From positions 62,001-126,000 of the forward strand of contig NZ_FWFP01000009.1 of the NCBI RefSeq assembly GCF_900172215.1: a stretch of 64,000 nt of DNA, written 5' to 3'. Position 1 is the first letter of the stretch; each line of letters starts with the position of its first letter. The stretch comes from Ruegeria meonggei (lineage in GTDB: Bacteria > Pseudomonadota > Alphaproteobacteria > Rhodobacterales > Rhodobacteraceae). The notes beneath the pieces were generated by a model. It had not been told where the DNA came from and searched no databases. It saw only the letters and a program-made list of their open reading frames with translations. This document shows, piece after piece, positions 17,108 to 27,572 of the stretch. A program made the position numbers and the translations under genes.

Positions 17108-17836
17108 ATGTGGCAGCGGATTCAAACCGCTGTTGAGCTGATCTATCCGCCACGCTGTCTGGGATGCGGAGACCTGACCGAAGCCGATTTTGGCCTGTGT
17201 GGTTGTTGTTGGCGTGACACGCCCTTTATCGGAGGGGTGATTTGCGAAAGCTGCGGCGTACCTTTGCCGGGTGAGACGGACGGCCATCGGATCGAGTGTG
17301 ATGATTGCATGAAAACGCCGCGCCCGTGGCGGGACGGCCGTGCAGCGCTGTTGTATGACGGCAAGGCGCGGTCGCTGATCCTGGCCCTGAAACACGGGGA
17401 CCGGCCCGAACTGGCCCGTCCGGCGGCCCGTTGGATGGCGCAGGCAGGGCGGGATCTGCTGCGCAAGGATATGCTGATCGCACCGGTGCCGCTGCATTGG
17501 TCCCGATTGGTGAAGCGGCGGTACAACCAGTCTGCCCTGTTGGCCCAACATCTGGGGCGTCAAACCGGCCTCGAGGTTTGTCCGGACCTGCTGGTGCGCC
17601 GAAGCCGCACGCCGGTTCTGGATGGAAAGACCGCGTCACAGCGCGCGGAAATCCTGTCACGGGCGATTATTGCCCATCCGAAACGCACCCGGTTGATGCA
17701 GGGCCGGGATGTTTTGTTGGTGGATGACGTCATGACCTCGGGCGCGACTCTGGCGGCCTGTGCGCGTGTCTGCCTTGCATCCGGTGCAAATCATATTTCC
17801 GTGTTGGCTCTGGCGCGCGTTGCTAAGGATACCTAA
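17108..17836 (+). CDS. comF: ComF family phosphoribosyltransferase-like protein
   Basis: A 242-residue protein with paired cysteines at the N-terminus (CLGCG, CGCC, CESCG, CDDC) forming zinc sites, and the PRPP-binding motif VLLVDDVMTSGAT near residue 205. In naturally competent bacteria ComF handles incoming single-stranded DNA; in most Proteobacteria its role is unclear. The start is ATG 17108, chosen because longer frames would overlap the divergent methyltransferase gene. A glutaredoxin gene follows after 37 bases. Confidence 0.9.
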   Translation: MWQRIQTAVELIYPPRCLGCGDLTEADFGLCGCCWRDTPFIGGVICESCGVPLPGETDGHRIECDDCMKTPRPWRDGRAALLYDGKARSLILALKHGDRPELARPAARWMAQAGRDLLRKDMLIAPVPLHWSRLVKRRYNQSALLAQHLGRQTGLEVCPDLLVRRSRTPVLDGKTASQRAEILSRAIIAHPKRTRLMQGRDVLLVDDVMTSGATLAACARVCLASGANHISVLALARVAKDT

Positions 17837-17873
17837 TTCGCTCAAGATTATGCGAAACCCGAGGGAACGGAAT

Positions 17874-18131
17874 ATGAAACCGGTTGAAATCTATACCTCG
17901 CCGCTATGCGGCTTTTGCCACGCGGCGAAACGTCTGTTGAAACAGAAAGGCGTCGAATTCAAAGAGGTCGACGTGCTGATGCACCCAAAACGCAAGCCCG
18001 AGATGATCCAGCGTGCAGGCGGCAAGCGGACCGTGCCGCAGATCTTTGTCGGAACCACGCATGTGGGCGGTTGTGACGAGCTGTATGAGCTGGAGCGTCA
18101 GGGCAAGCTGGATACCCTGCTGGCAGCCTGA
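17874..18131 (+). CDS. grxC: glutaredoxin 3
   Basis: An 85-residue glutaredoxin with active site CGFC in IYTSPLCGFCHAAKRLL (residues 12-15), the cis-proline motif TVPQIF and the GG of HVGGCDEL for glutathione binding. CGFC replaces the more frequent CPYC but keeps both cysteines. It reduces disulfides with glutathione in the cytoplasm. Its stop overlaps the next ATG by one base (TGATG), coupling it to the nitrilase gene. Confidence 0.95.
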   Translation: MKPVEIYTSPLCGFCHAAKRLLKQKGVEFKEVDVLMHPKRKPEMIQRAGGKRTVPQIFVGTTHVGGCDELYELERQGKLDTLLAA

Positions 18132-18961
18132 TGAAAACCGCGCTGCTGCAGATCACCTCGTCAGACGATCCGGCCGATAATCTAAGGACGGTTCACGCCA
18201 TGATGGCCGAGGCTACAGCGCAGGGCGCGCAGTTCATCCTCACGCCAGAGGTGACGAATTGCGTGTCCACCAGCACGACGCGGCAGCGCGAAGTTTTGCA
18301 GCACGAAGAAAACGATGCCTCACTGGCTGGCCTGCGCGCATTGGCCGCTGAGTTTGGAGTGTGGTTGCTGATCGGCTCGCTGGCCATCAAGACCCACGAT
18401 GCCGATGGGCGTTTTGCCAACCGGTCCTTCATGATTGGCCCGCAGGGGCAGATCGTGGCGCGGTACGACAAAATTCATATGTTCGATGTGGCGGTCACCG
18501 AATCCGAGACCTTCCGCGAATCCAAGAACTACCGACCTGGCAGCAGTGCGGTGATGGCTAAGACAGAGTTCGGCACAGTCGGCATGACCATCTGCTATGA
18601 CATTCGCTTTCCTCCCTTATACGCGGCGCTGGCGCAGGCGGGTGCGCGCATCCTGACGGTTCCGGCGGCGTTTTCGCCAGTGACCGGCGCGGCCCATTGG
18701 GAATCCCTGCTGCGGGCGCGGGCGATTGAAAACACCTGCTGGGTCCTCGCCCCGGCTCAGACCGGCACGCATCCCAAAACCTGCGGAAAGACGCGGTATA
18801 CCCATGGTCACAGCATGGTTGTGGCCCCGTGGGGAGAGGTCGTCATCGACGCAGGCACCGATCCGGGCATTCACATTTTCGATTTGGATGATAGTTCTGT
18901 GACAGAGGCGCGCCGCCGTGTGCCCTCATTGACGCATGCCCGTTCCTTTGATGGGCCCTGA
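18131..18961 (+). CDS. carbon-nitrogen hydrolase (nitrilase superfamily, Nit1/Nit2-like)
   Basis: The 276-residue protein has the catalytic triad of the nitrilase superfamily: Glu40 in LTPEVTNC, the lysine in RYDKIHMFDV and the cysteine in TICYDIRFPPLYA. This branch includes deaminated-glutathione amidase and omega-amidase, either of which would fit a gene coupled to a glutaredoxin. Exact substrate is not determined by sequence. A MarR-family gene follows after 14 bases. Confidence 0.9.
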   Translation: MKTALLQITSSDDPADNLRTVHAMMAEATAQGAQFILTPEVTNCVSTSTTRQREVLQHEENDASLAGLRALAAEFGVWLLIGSLAIKTHDADGRFANRSFMIGPQGQIVARYDKIHMFDVAVTESETFRESKNYRPGSSAVMAKTEFGTVGMTICYDIRFPPLYAALAQAGARILTVPAAFSPVTGAAHWESLLRARAIENTCWVLAPAQTGTHPKTCGKTRYTHGHSMVVAPWGEVVIDAGTDPGIHIFDLDDSSVTEARRRVPSLTHARSFDGP

Positions 18962-18975
18962 TTCAGAACCGGACG

Positions 18976-19416
18976 ATGACAGAAGATACCAATGCCCTGG
19001 CGGTCACGCTGTTCAGCGAGATCCTGACCGCCGATCAGTTATTGCGGAACCGGCTTAGCCGGGTGCTGCCCAAGGGCATGGAAATCTCGCATTTTTCGGT
19101 GCTGAACCATCTGGTCTTCGTGGGAGACGAGCGCAGCCCGGCGCAACTGGCCAGCACCTTTCATGTCACGCGTGGCGCCATGACCAACACATTGGCCAAA
19201 CTGGAATGGGCCGGATACATCCATATCCGTCCCGATTGGGACGATGCGCGGCGCAAAATGGTGGCGATCAGCCCCGCGGGTCGCAGGGCGCGTGATCAGG
19301 CGATTTCTGCGATCGCACCGCTGATCAATCGCGTTGTTGATGAATTGGGGCAGGAGCGGGTGCGCAGCACACTCCCGGTGCTGCGGGATTTACGGTTGCA
19401 GTTAGAAGGTGAGTAA
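18976..19416 (+). CDS. MarR family transcriptional regulator
   Basis: A 146-residue winged-helix protein with the recognition region LASTFHVTRGAMTNTLAKLE and wing WDDARRKMVAISPAG, typical of MarR. It follows the nitrilase gene at 14 bases on the same strand and ends two bases from the convergent ubiG stop. Ligand and targets are unknown; no operator repeat is evident directly upstream, so it may act elsewhere. Confidence 0.9.
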   Translation: MTEDTNALAVTLFSEILTADQLLRNRLSRVLPKGMEISHFSVLNHLVFVGDERSPAQLASTFHVTRGAMTNTLAKLEWAGYIHIRPDWDDARRKMVAISPAGRRARDQAISAIAPLINRVVDELGQERVRSTLPVLRDLRLQLEGE

Positions 19417-19418
19417 CA

Positions 19419-20165
19419 TCAGCCCGGTTTCACACTGGCGGTGACGTAATTCACGCTCAAATCGCGGTCCGAGATCGACCAGCTCCACAGGATCGGGTTG
19501 AACACGAATCCCTTGCGATCCACCGGGTCCAGCCCGGCCTGGCGTAGCAGGTCGAACAGCTCGTCGGGGGTGATGAACTTGTTCCACTCATGCGTGCCGC
19601 GCGGCAGCCAGCGCATGACGACCTCGGCCCCGAAAATGGCCATCGCGTAGGATTTCGGGTTGCGGTTGATGGTTGAACAGACCTGCAACCCGCCAGGTTT
19701 CAACAGGTCCTGCGCTGCAGTCAGGAAACTGAGAGGATCGGCGACGTGTTCGACCACCTCCATGTTCAGAATTACATCAAACTGTTCACCTGCGGCCGCC
19801 ATGGCCTCGGCCGTGGTGTGTCGATAGTCGATCTCAAGACCCGATTGTTCGGCGTGGATAAGCGCAACTGGCAGGTTGCCCTCGGCGGCATCGGCACCCA
19901 CGACCTCGGCCCCCAGTCGGGCCATAGGCTCGCTCAGCAATCCGCCGCCGCAGCCGATATCCAGCAGGCGCAGGCCCTCGAACGGCTTCGGCGCCTTTAG
20001 ATCGCGGTCAAATTCACCCGCGATCTGCTGCGTGATGTAATCCAGACGACAGGGGTTCAGCATGTGCAAAGGTTTGAATTTTCCGTGAGGATCCCACCAT
20101 TCCGCAGCCATTGCCTCGAATTTTGCGATCTCGGACGGGTCCACCGTGTTCGGATGCGCTTGCAT
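19419..20165 (-). CDS. ubiG: ubiquinone biosynthesis O-methyltransferase UbiG
   Basis: The 248-residue class I methyltransferase has the family opening [23 protein letters not shown] motif [15 protein letters not shown], and post-motif [14 protein letters not shown]. It performs both O-methylations of ubiquinone synthesis. It is divergent from pip and convergent with the MarR gene. The start ATG is at 20165. Confidence 0.96.
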   Translation of the reverse strand: MQAHPNTVDPSEIAKFEAMAAEWWDPHGKFKPLHMLNPCRLDYITQQIAGEFDRDLKAPKPFEGLRLLDIGCGGGLLSEPMARLGAEVVGADAAEGNLPVALIHAEQSGLEIDYRHTTAEAMAAAGEQFDVILNMEVVEHVADPLSFLTAAQDLLKPGGLQVCSTINRNPKSYAMAIFGAEVVMRWLPRGTHEWNKFITPDELFDLLRQAGLDPVDRKGFVFNPILWSWSISDRDLSVNYVTASVKPG

Positions 20166-20213
20166 TCCTGTCTCCGTGTGCTCTTTTAGTTGTAAGGACT
20201 ATATAGGGCCATA

Positions 20214-21191
20214 ATGGACAAGTACCCGGACCAAAAGCGCGCAGTTCAATATCTGTATCCGCCGATCGACCCGTTCGATCAGCGCATGGTGGATGTGGGC
20301 GACGGGCACCGTATTTATATGGAGCAATGCGGCAATCCCAATGGGGTGCCGGTTGTTGTTCTGCATGGCGGCCCGGGCGGCGGATGCAGCCCGGCGATGC
20401 GGCGTTACTTTGATCCAAGTATATTTCGGGTGATTCTTTTTGATCAGAGAGGCTGTGGACGCTCGCGTCCGCACGCGTCGGTCACAGACAACACAACCTG
20501 GCATCTGGTGACCGATATCGAACGGCTGCGCACCCTGTTGGATATCGACGACTGGACCGTGTTTGGCGGCAGCTGGGGTGCGACCCTGGCGTTGATTTAT
20601 GCGCAGGCCCATCCCGATCGCGTGAATCGTCTGGTGTTGCGTGGCGTGTTTCTGGCGACCCAGTCCGAGCTGGACTGGTTTTATGGCGGCGGCGCAGGCA
20701 AGTTCTGGCCCGAGCAATGGGCCAAGTTCACAGCGCTGCTGACCAAAGCCGAACTGTCCGACACGATCGGTGCGTATAACAAGCGTCTGTTCTCAGGCGA
20801 CCGTGCGACGGAAATCCTGTACGCGCGGGCATGGTCGGCATGGGAAAACGCGCTGGCGTCGATCCATTCGCATGGCGCGACAGGCGAAAGCCCCGGTGAA
20901 TATGCCCGCGCTTTTGCGCGGCTTGAGAATCACTATTTCATCAACGCAGCTTTTCTTGAAAAAGACGGTCAGATCCTGGATCAGATGGACAAGATTGCCC
21001 ATATCCCCGGCCATATCGTGCAAGGGCGTTATGACATGATCTGCCCGCCGCAGGCCGCGTGGAACCTGGCCGAACGCTGGCCCGATGCCGAAGTCAAAAT
21101 GATCCGTCAGGCCGGGCACGCCCTGTCTGAACCCGGAATAAGCGCCGAACTGGTCCGCACCATGGATCGTGTGGCTGAGGGGGTGGCATGA
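20214..21191 (+). CDS. pip: prolyl aminopeptidase (proline iminopeptidase)
   Basis: The 325-residue alpha/beta hydrolase carries VVLHGGPGGGCSP (oxyanion loop), VILFDQRGCGRSRPHA, the nucleophile serine in FGGSWGATLALIYA, and the C-terminal catalytic histidine in RQAGHALSEPG. It removes N-terminal proline from peptides in the cytoplasm. Its stop overlaps the next ATG by four bases, coupling it to a peptide-binding-protein-like gene, which fits peptide use. Confidence 0.94.
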   Translation: MDKYPDQKRAVQYLYPPIDPFDQRMVDVGDGHRIYMEQCGNPNGVPVVVLHGGPGGGCSPAMRRYFDPSIFRVILFDQRGCGRSRPHASVTDNTTWHLVTDIERLRTLLDIDDWTVFGGSWGATLALIYAQAHPDRVNRLVLRGVFLATQSELDWFYGGGAGKFWPEQWAKFTALLTKAELSDTIGAYNKRLFSGDRATEILYARAWSAWENALASIHSHGATGESPGEYARAFARLENHYFINAAFLEKDGQILDQMDKIAHIPGHIVQGRYDMICPPQAAWNLAERWPDAEVKMIRQAGHALSEPGISAELVRTMDRVAEGVA

Positions 21192-22009
21192 CCCGGATTG
21201 ACCGCCGTGCTTTGTTCGCCTCGGGTGCTGCTGCTGCGTTGCTGGCGGCCACGGGGGCCTCATTGGCGGATACGCCGAAATCGGGCGGCGCCCTGCGGCT
21301 GGCCGTTCCGCGCGATGACAGTCTGGAATTGGTGGCGCGCGGCGCCGTGTTCGACACCCTGACCGAGATCGCCCCGGATGGCACCTTGCGTGGCGAATTG
21401 GCAACCGGCTGGCATACGGACAGCGATGCGCAGGTCTGGCACTTCGATCTGCGCGAAGGCGTATCTTTTGACGACGGCGCACTGCTCGAGGTCAGCGATG
21501 TTCTGGCGGTTCTGAACGAAGTTGGCCGGGCCGAGGCGCTGTCGCATGGCGCAGTGCGGCTGGATCTGGCCGAGGCCAATCCGGGCCTGCCGTTCCTGCT
21601 GGCCGACAGCCGGTTTGTCATCCCGCGTGCCGGACAGGGGGTCACCCCGCTGCACACAGCCAACGGCACCGGGTGTTACCGGGTCGAGCGGGCCGAGGAT
21701 GACCGGCATTTCCTGGCCCGCAAGGTGGCGGGGCATTACAAACAAGGCCAGTCGGGCTGGGCCGAGACGTTCGAGATCATCGTCATCCCCGATGCCCGTG
21801 TCAGGGCCGAAGCCCTGCGGGACGGCTATGTCGATATTGCAGCCCTGCCTGAATCCGACGATTTGAAAGGACAACGTGGCCTGCGGTTTCACCCCGGCGA
21901 ATCGCATATGGCCCTGGCCGTGGCCCCGCATGTGGGAATGCCGCGGCAGATCGGCGCGGGCCGCGCGCTGGATGATGGGCGCATGGCTGAACGGTGGTGG
22001 CGGGCGTAA
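21188..22009 (+). CDS. short ABC-type substrate-binding protein (SBP family 5-like), Tat signal
   Basis: The 273-residue product begins with a twin-arginine-like signal (MTRIDRRALFASGAAAALLA) and continues with the N-terminal lobe of peptide/nickel-type binding proteins (KSGGALRLAVPRDDSLELVA, VWHFDLREGVSFDDGALLEV). Family members are usually about 500 residues; here the second half of lobe II is missing, with a clean stop and no downstream remnant. It is coupled to pip by a four-base overlap and has no permease or ATPase beside it. It may be a reduced periplasmic binding protein or a decayed one. Confidence 0.8.
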   Translation: MTRIDRRALFASGAAAALLAATGASLADTPKSGGALRLAVPRDDSLELVARGAVFDTLTEIAPDGTLRGELATGWHTDSDAQVWHFDLREGVSFDDGALLEVSDVLAVLNEVGRAEALSHGAVRLDLAEANPGLPFLLADSRFVIPRAGQGVTPLHTANGTGCYRVERAEDDRHFLARKVAGHYKQGQSGWAETFEIIVIPDARVRAEALRDGYVDIAALPESDDLKGQRGLRFHPGESHMALAVAPHVGMPRQIGAGRALDDGRMAERWWRA

Positions 22010-22034
22010 TTCTGATCACGTTTCCTGCTAGGGG

Positions 22035-22063
22035 TTGCAGACTCGGGAAACCCTGCGTATATG
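22035..22063 (+). promoter_or_regulatory. sigma-70-type promoter of the rimP-nusA-infB operon
   Basis: A -35-like TTGCAG and a -10-like TATATG are separated by 17 bases in the gap between the binding-protein gene and rimP. Transcription would start near 22070 and give a leader of about 100 bases. This is inferred from consensus only. Confidence 0.55.
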
Positions 22064-22093
22064 CAGTTTCAACAGCGGCGTGTCGGACTAAGG

Positions 22094-22141
22094 TCCGGGG
22101 CTCCACCGGAAATTTCGACGGGCCGCGCGCCCGTTTTTTTG
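22094..22141 (+). promoter_or_regulatory. rimP leader: hairpin followed by terminator-like hairpin
   Basis: The leader contains a first hairpin TCCGG-ggctcca-CCGGA (22094-22110) and then ACGGGC-cgcgc-GCCCGT followed by seven T (22118-22141), 28 bases before the rimP ATG. The second is an intrinsic terminator. Since it lies after the likely promoter and ahead of rimP, it may act as an attenuator of the rimP-nusA-infB operon, or simply end read-through from upstream. Confidence 0.65.
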
Positions 22142-22168
22142 TGCCCGACTGACAGGGTAGAGACCCAG

Positions 22169-22759
22169 ATGACAAACGACTTGATAGCCAAAGCAGCCCT
22201 CGACCGGCGACTGGCCGAGATTCTGATCCCCGTGATCGAGGATCTGGGATATGAACTCGTCCGTATTCGCCTGATGAGCGGCAAGCTGACCACATTGCAG
22301 ATCATGGCCGACAAGCCCGATGGCGGGATTGAGGTGGATGATTGCGCCGAAATCTCGAACGCGGTCAGCGCCACGCTGGACGTCGAGGACCCGATCCTGG
22401 ACGCCTATACGCTGGAAGTGTCCAGCCCCGGCATTGACCGCCCTCTGACTCGTCTCAAGGATTTTGAGATGTTCGAAGGATATGAGGCCAAGATTGAAAC
22501 CGCCGAGCTGATCGACGGCCGCCGCCGTTTCAAAGGCGAACTGGCTGGGATCGAAGGCGATGAGGTCCTGATCAACATCGCCGAAGGGGAAGAGACGATC
22601 ACAATCGGCCTTCAATTCGACTGGCTGAGTGACGCCAAACTGGTCCTGACCGATGATCTGATCAAAGAAATGCTGCGCCAGCGCAAAGACGCCGGTGCCC
22701 TGAACGAAAACGCTTTCGACGAGATTGAGACCGAAGGGTCCGAAGAGGAGACGAACTGA
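22169..22759 (+). CDS. rimP: ribosome maturation factor RimP
   Basis: The 196-residue protein has the RimP N-terminal domain ([59 protein letters not shown]) and a C-terminal SH3-like domain with an acidic tail. It assists 30S subunit maturation. The ATG at 22169 was chosen over upstream in-frame starts that lie in the structured leader. Its stop overlaps the nusA start by one base; the order rimP-nusA-ylxR-infB is conserved. Confidence 0.96.
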   Translation: MTNDLIAKAALDRRLAEILIPVIEDLGYELVRIRLMSGKLTTLQIMADKPDGGIEVDDCAEISNAVSATLDVEDPILDAYTLEVSSPGIDRPLTRLKDFEMFEGYEAKIETAELIDGRRRFKGELAGIEGDEVLINIAEGEETITIGLQFDWLSDAKLVLTDDLIKEMLRQRKDAGALNENAFDEIETEGSEEETN

Positions 22760-24372
22760 TGGCAATCACCTCAGCCAACCAGCTGGAGCTGCTGCAGACC
22801 GCCGAGGCCGTGGCCCGCGAAAAGATGATCGACCCCGGTCTGGTTGTCGAGGCGATGGAGGAATCGCTCGCCCGTGCCGCCAAGAGCCGCTATGGCGCTG
22901 AGATGGACATCCGCGTGTCGATCGACCGCAAAACCGGCAAGGCAACCTTTACCCGCGTCCGCACTGTGGTCGAGGATGAAGAGTTGGAGAACTATCAGGC
23001 CGAGATGACCGTCGAGCAGGCCAAGCAGTACATGGAAGCGCCCGAAGTCGGTAACGTCTATGTCGAAGAAGTTCCTCCGGTCGAAATGGGCCGGATTGCC
23101 GCCCAGTCGGCCAAGCAGGTGATTCTGCAAAAGGTCCGCGAAGCTGAACGCGACCGTCAGTACGAAGAATTCAAGGACCGCGCCGGCACCATCATCAACG
23201 GGGCCGTCAAACGCGAAGAGTTTGGCAATGTCATCGTCGATCTGGGCGGTGCTGAGGCCGTTCTGCGCCGCAACGACAAGATCGGCCGCGAAAGCTATCG
23301 CCCCAACGACCGTGTGCGCGCCTATATCAAAGAGGTTCGCCGCGAGGTGCGTGGCCACCAGATCTTCCTGTCGCGCACCGCGCCGGAATTCATGGCCGAA
23401 CTGTTCAAGATGGAAGTGCCGGAAATCTATGACGGCATCATCGAGGTCAAAGCTGTGGCCCGTGACCCCGGTTCGCGTGCCAAGATCGCTGTGATCTCGT
23501 ATGACGGATCCATCGACCCCGTCGGTGCCTGCGTTGGTATGCGCGGCAGCCGCGTGCAGGCCGTTGTGAACGAGCTGCAGGGCGAAAAGATCGACATCAT
23601 TCCGTGGAACGAAGATCAGCCGACCTTCCTGGTGAACGCGTTGCAACCCGCCGAGGTCTCAAAGGTGGTCCTGGACGAAGAAGCTGGCAAGATCGAAGTT
23701 GTGGTTCCTGAAGAACAGCTGAGCCTTGCCATCGGTCGTCGTGGTCAAAACGTGCGTCTGGCCAGCCAGCTGACCAATCTGGACATTGACATCATGACCG
23801 AGGCCGAGGAATCGGCCCGCCGTCAGAAGGAATTCGAAGCCCGGACCGGTCTGTTCATGGAAAGCTTGGATCTGGACGAATTCTTCGCTCAGCTGCTGGT
23901 GTCGGAAGGGTTCACCAACCTCGAAGAGGTCGCGTATGTCGAACTTGACGAGTTGCTGGTGATCGACGGTGTCGACGAAGGCACTGCGCAAGAGTTGCAG
24001 ACCCGTGCCCGTGAACACCTGGAAGCACAGGCCAAGGCGGCACTGGATGCAGCGCGCGCGCTGGGTGTCGAGGACAGCCTTATTGAATTTGAAGGCCTGA
24101 CGCCCCAAATGGTAGAGGCATTGGCAAAAGACGACGTGAAAACGCTGGAAGACTTTGCCACCTGTGCTGACTGGGAACTGGCAGGCGGCTGGACCACGGT
24201 CGATGGTGAACGCATCAAGGATGACGGTGTTCTGGAGCCTTTCGGCATAGCGCTGGAAGAGGCGCAGGATATGGTCATGACCGCGCGCATCATGCTGGGT
24301 TGGGTTGATCCGGCTGAACTGGAACAAGCCGAAGAAGACGGCGAAGTTGCTGAAGAGGAAGCCGAGGCCTGA
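22759..24372 (+). CDS. nusA: transcription termination/antitermination factor NusA
   Basis: A 537-residue protein with the N-terminal RNA-polymerase-binding domain (residues 1 to about 130), S1 domain (about 135-200), two KH domains (about 205-345, [18 protein letters not shown] and [16 protein letters not shown]), and C-terminal acidic helix-hairpin repeats typical of Proteobacteria. It modulates pausing, termination and antitermination. It is in operon with rimP (overlap) and the YlxR gene (22 bases). Confidence 0.97.
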   Translation: MAITSANQLELLQTAEAVAREKMIDPGLVVEAMEESLARAAKSRYGAEMDIRVSIDRKTGKATFTRVRTVVEDEELENYQAEMTVEQAKQYMEAPEVGNVYVEEVPPVEMGRIAAQSAKQVILQKVREAERDRQYEEFKDRAGTIINGAVKREEFGNVIVDLGGAEAVLRRNDKIGRESYRPNDRVRAYIKEVRREVRGHQIFLSRTAPEFMAELFKMEVPEIYDGIIEVKAVARDPGSRAKIAVISYDGSIDPVGACVGMRGSRVQAVVNELQGEKIDIIPWNEDQPTFLVNALQPAEVSKVVLDEEAGKIEVVVPEEQLSLAIGRRGQNVRLASQLTNLDIDIMTEAEESARRQKEFEARTGLFMESLDLDEFFAQLLVSEGFTNLEEVAYVELDELLVIDGVDEGTAQELQTRAREHLEAQAKAALDAARALGVEDSLIEFEGLTPQMVEALAKDDVKTLEDFATCADWELAGGWTTVDGERIKDDGVLEPFGIALEEAQDMVMTARIMLGWVDPAELEQAEEDGEVAEEEAEA

Positions 24373-24394
24373 TCTCAGGTCTCGGGTCACGAGC

Positions 24395-25018
24395 ATGGGT
24401 CGCGGTGGCGTCCATAAGGATCGGTCTGACGGACCCGAACGCAAGTGCATTGCCACGGGCGAGGTTCAGCCCAGATATGGGCTGATCCGCTTTGTGGCCG
24501 GGCCGGACGGGCAGGTCTATCCGGATGTCGCGGCAAAACTGCCAGGGCGCGGGGTTTATGTGGCAGCAGAACGCGCTGCGCTGGACAAGGCGGTGAGCAA
24601 GAAGCTGTTCGCACGCGGGTTCAAAGCGCAAGTAACGGTGCCCGCGGATCTGGCCGATGAGGTCGAAAAGCAAATCGCGCGCCGTGTGGTTGAACTGCTT
24701 AGCCTGGCGCGCAAGTCCGGCGATGCGGTCGCGGGCTATGAAAAGGTCAAGACGTGGCTGGACCGGGAAGAAGCTCAGGTCTTGCTTCAGGCTGTTGATG
24801 GATCAGGGCGCGGCAAGTCGAAGTTAAGCACGCCGCACTTTGGAAAATACATCGGCTGGTTGACCGCGGATGAACTGGGGGCGGCATTTGGGCGCCAAAC
24901 CGTGATTCATGCGGCGCTGGCCTCTGGCGGACTCGCCAAACGTGTTGTAGAGGAAGCGCAGCGCCTGCGTGGCTTGCGCGAAACGGATGACGGCGGCAGG
25001 GGCCGCACGGAAGGGTAA
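24395..25018 (+). CDS. ylxR: YlxR (DUF448)-L7Ae fusion RNA-binding protein
   Basis: From the ATG at 24395 the protein is 207 residues. Residues about 8-85 are the YlxR/DUF448 domain ([38 protein letters not shown]); residues about 90-190 look like an L7Ae/YlxQ-type fold ([20 protein letters not shown]). Both are RNA-binding; the fusion is common in Alphaproteobacteria, between nusA and infB, and probably serves translation or RNase P. A basic glycine-rich tail ends the protein. Confidence 0.9.
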   Translation: MGRGGVHKDRSDGPERKCIATGEVQPRYGLIRFVAGPDGQVYPDVAAKLPGRGVYVAAERAALDKAVSKKLFARGFKAQVTVPADLADEVEKQIARRVVELLSLARKSGDAVAGYEKVKTWLDREEAQVLLQAVDGSGRGKSKLSTPHFGKYIGWLTADELGAAFGRQTVIHAALASGGLAKRVVEEAQRLRGLRETDDGGRGRTEG

Positions 25019-25026
25019 AAAGCTTT

Positions 25027-27510
25027 ATGAGCGATAATGACGGCAAAAAGACATTGGGTCTTCGTGGCGGGGCACGCCCCGGAAATGTGAAACAGAGTTT
25101 CAGCCACGGACGCACCAAGAATGTCGTGGTGGAAACCAAACGCAAGCGCGTGGTGGTCCCCAAGCCGGGTGCCAGCAAACCGGGTGGCGGTGCTACGCCT
25201 TCGGGTGATCCGTCGCGTCGCCCGGCGGGCATCTCTGACGCTGAAATGGCGCGCCGCATGAAAGCCTTGCAGGCCGCCAAAGCGCGTGAGACCGAAGAGG
25301 CCGCCCAGCGTGAAGCGGCGGAAAAGGCGCGTGAAGAAGAACGCGCCCGTCGCCGCGCGGAACAAGAGGCCAAGGAACGCGAACAGCGCGAAGCTGAAGA
25401 ACGTGCCCGTGCCAAGGCCGAAGAAGAAGACCGCAAGCGCAAAGAGGCCGAAATTGCGGCCCAACGCGCTGCCGCTCCGGCTGCACCGGCAGAACCCAAG
25501 GCCGCTGCTCCGCGCAGCCCGGCCAACAAACCTGCGCCGGCTGCAACACCGCGGAAAAACGATCGCGAGCGTGAACAGCGCGGCAATCGTGGCAAAGGCC
25601 GTGATGACAACCGCCGGTCCGGTAAGCTGACACTGGGTCAGGCCACGGGCGGCGAAGGCAATCGCCATCGCTCGATGGCGGCGATGAAGCGCAAGCAGGA
25701 ACGTGCCCGTCAAAAGGCGATGGGTGGCACGGTCGAGCGGGAAAAGGTGATCCGCGATGTGCAGCTGCCTGAGGCGATTCTGGTGTCCGAACTGGCCAAC
25801 CGTATGGCCGAGCGTGTGTCAGATGTCGTCAAGTCGCTGATGAACATGGGCATGATGGTCACGCAGAACCAGACCATTGATGCTGATACGGCCGAGCTGA
25901 TCATCGAAGAATTCGGTCACAAGGTGACCCGTGTCTCTGATTCGGATGTCGAGGACGTCATCAAAGAAGCAGAAGACGACGACAAAGACCTGCAGCCGCG
26001 TCCGCCGGTCATTACCATCATGGGTCACGTCGACCATGGTAAGACCTCGTTGCTGGATGCGATCCGTGACGCGCGGGTTGTGGCAGGCGAGGCCGGGGGT
26101 ATCACCCAGCATATCGGTGCCTATCAGGTGAAAACCGATAGTGGCACCACGCTGTCCTTCCTGGACACACCGGGTCACGCGGCCTTTACCTCGATGCGCT
26201 CGCGCGGGGCTCAGGTCACGGATATCGTGGTTCTGGTTGTGGCTGCCGATGACGCAGTGATGCCGCAGACGATCGAGGCGATCAATCACGCCAAGGCGGC
26301 CGAAGTGCCGATGATTGTGGCGATCAACAAGGTCGACAAGCCGGGCGCAGACCCGGACAAGGTCCGTACCGATCTGCTGCAGCATGAAGTGATCGTCGAG
26401 AAAATGTCGGGTGAAGTTCAGGACGTCGAAGTCTCTGCAATCACCGGTCAGGGTCTGGGCGAGCTGCTGGAAGCCATCGCGCTGCAATCCGAGATTCTGG
26501 AGCTGAAAGCCAACCCGAATCGCGCCGCCCAAGGTGCCGTGATCGAAGCGCAGCTGGATGTGGGCCGTGGACCCGTCGCCACCGTTCTGGTTCAGAACGG
26601 CACGCTGCGTCAGGGTGATATCTTCGTTGTGGGTGAGCAGTACGGTAAGGTTCGTGCGCTGATCAACGACAAGGGCGAACGCGTCAAGGAAGCTGGCCCC
26701 TCGGTCCCGGTCGAGGTTCTGGGTCTGAACGGCACGCCCGAGGCCGGGGACGTGCTGAACGTCACCGAGACGGAAGCGCAGGCCCGCGAGATCGCGGAAT
26801 ACCGCGAACAGGCCGCCAAGGACAAACGCGCTGCCGCTGGTGCCGCGACCACCCTTGAGCAGCTGATGCAGAAGGCCAAGGAAGACGAGAACGTCAACGA
26901 ACTGCCAATTCTGATGAAAGCAGACGTTCAGGGCTCGGCTGAGGCCATCGTTCAGGCGATGGAGAAGATCGGCAACGACGAGGTGCGCGTGCGCGTGCTG
27001 CATTCGGGCGTTGGTGCGATCACCGAAACGGATGTCGGCCTGGCCGAAGCATCCGGCGCGCCGATCCTGGGCTTTAACGTGCGTGCCAATGCGTCGGCGC
27101 GGAACACGGCCAACCAGAAGGGCGTGGAAATCCGTTACTACTCGGTGATCTACGATCTGGTCGACGACGTAAAAGCCGCCGCATCGGGCCTGCTGAGCGC
27201 CGAGATCCGCGAAAAGTTCATCGGCTACGCCGAGATTCGCGAAGTCTTCAAGGTTACCGGCGTCGGCAAAGTTGCTGGCTGTTTGGTCACCGAAGGCGTG
27301 GCGCGTCGTTCCGCAGGCGTCCGCCTGCTGCGCGACAACGTGGTGATCCACGAAGGCACGCTGAAGACACTCAAACGCTTCAAGGACGAAGTGGCCGAGG
27401 TTCAGTCAGGTCAGGAATGCGGTATGGCGTTCGAGAACTACGATGATATCCGCGCAGGCGATGTGATCGAAATCTTCGAACGCGAAGAGGTAACCCGCAC
27501 GCTGGACTAA
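25027..27510 (+). CDS. infB: translation initiation factor IF-2
   Basis: The 827-residue protein has a long charged, alanine-rich N-terminus (about residues 75-190, strongly [16 protein letters not shown]), the IF2 N domain, then the GTPase domain with G1 GHVDHGKT (from about residue 333), [10 protein letters not shown] and [10 protein letters not shown]. Domains II, III and IV bind initiator tRNA and 50S. It places fMet-tRNA on the 30S subunit. It ends the rimP operon, with a terminator 25 bases later. Confidence 0.97.
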   Translation: MSDNDGKKTLGLRGGARPGNVKQSFSHGRTKNVVVETKRKRVVVPKPGASKPGGGATPSGDPSRRPAGISDAEMARRMKALQAAKARETEEAAQREAAEKAREEERARRRAEQEAKEREQREAEERARAKAEEEDRKRKEAEIAAQRAAAPAAPAEPKAAAPRSPANKPAPAATPRKNDREREQRGNRGKGRDDNRRSGKLTLGQATGGEGNRHRSMAAMKRKQERARQKAMGGTVEREKVIRDVQLPEAILVSELANRMAERVSDVVKSLMNMGMMVTQNQTIDADTAELIIEEFGHKVTRVSDSDVEDVIKEAEDDDKDLQPRPPVITIMGHVDHGKTSLLDAIRDARVVAGEAGGITQHIGAYQVKTDSGTTLSFLDTPGHAAFTSMRSRGAQVTDIVVLVVAADDAVMPQTIEAINHAKAAEVPMIVAINKVDKPGADPDKVRTDLLQHEVIVEKMSGEVQDVEVSAITGQGLGELLEAIALQSEILELKANPNRAAQGAVIEAQLDVGRGPVATVLVQNGTLRQGDIFVVGEQYGKVRALINDKGERVKEAGPSVPVEVLGLNGTPEAGDVLNVTETEAQAREIAEYREQAAKDKRAAAGAATTLEQLMQKAKEDENVNELPILMKADVQGSAEAIVQAMEKIGNDEVRVRVLHSGVGAITETDVGLAEASGAPILGFNVRANASARNTANQKGVEIRYYSVIYDLVDDVKAAASGLLSAEIREKFIGYAEIREVFKVTGVGKVAGCLVTEGVARRSAGVRLLRDNVVIHEGTLKTLKRFKDEVAEVQSGQECGMAFENYDDIRAGDVIEIFEREEVTRTLD

Positions 27511-27534
27511 TTCGGTTCCACAATAGACAATTTG

Positions 27535-27565
27535 AAACAGCGGCTTACACGGGCCGCTGTTTTGC
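27535..27565 (+). terminator. rho-independent terminator of the rimP-infB operon
   Basis: Stem AAACAGCGGC / GCCGCTGTTT with an eight-base loop, lying 25 bases after infB and facing the convergent kynB-like gene. It is nearly symmetrical and may work in both directions. Confidence 0.88.
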
Positions 27566-27572
27566 TTTGGGG

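Noticed and set aside
25819..27351. Long open frame of 510 codons on the minus strand opposite infB
   Set aside because: It is a shadow of the GC-rich infB gene; the + strand protein has all IF-2 motifs and the antisense product shows no family features.
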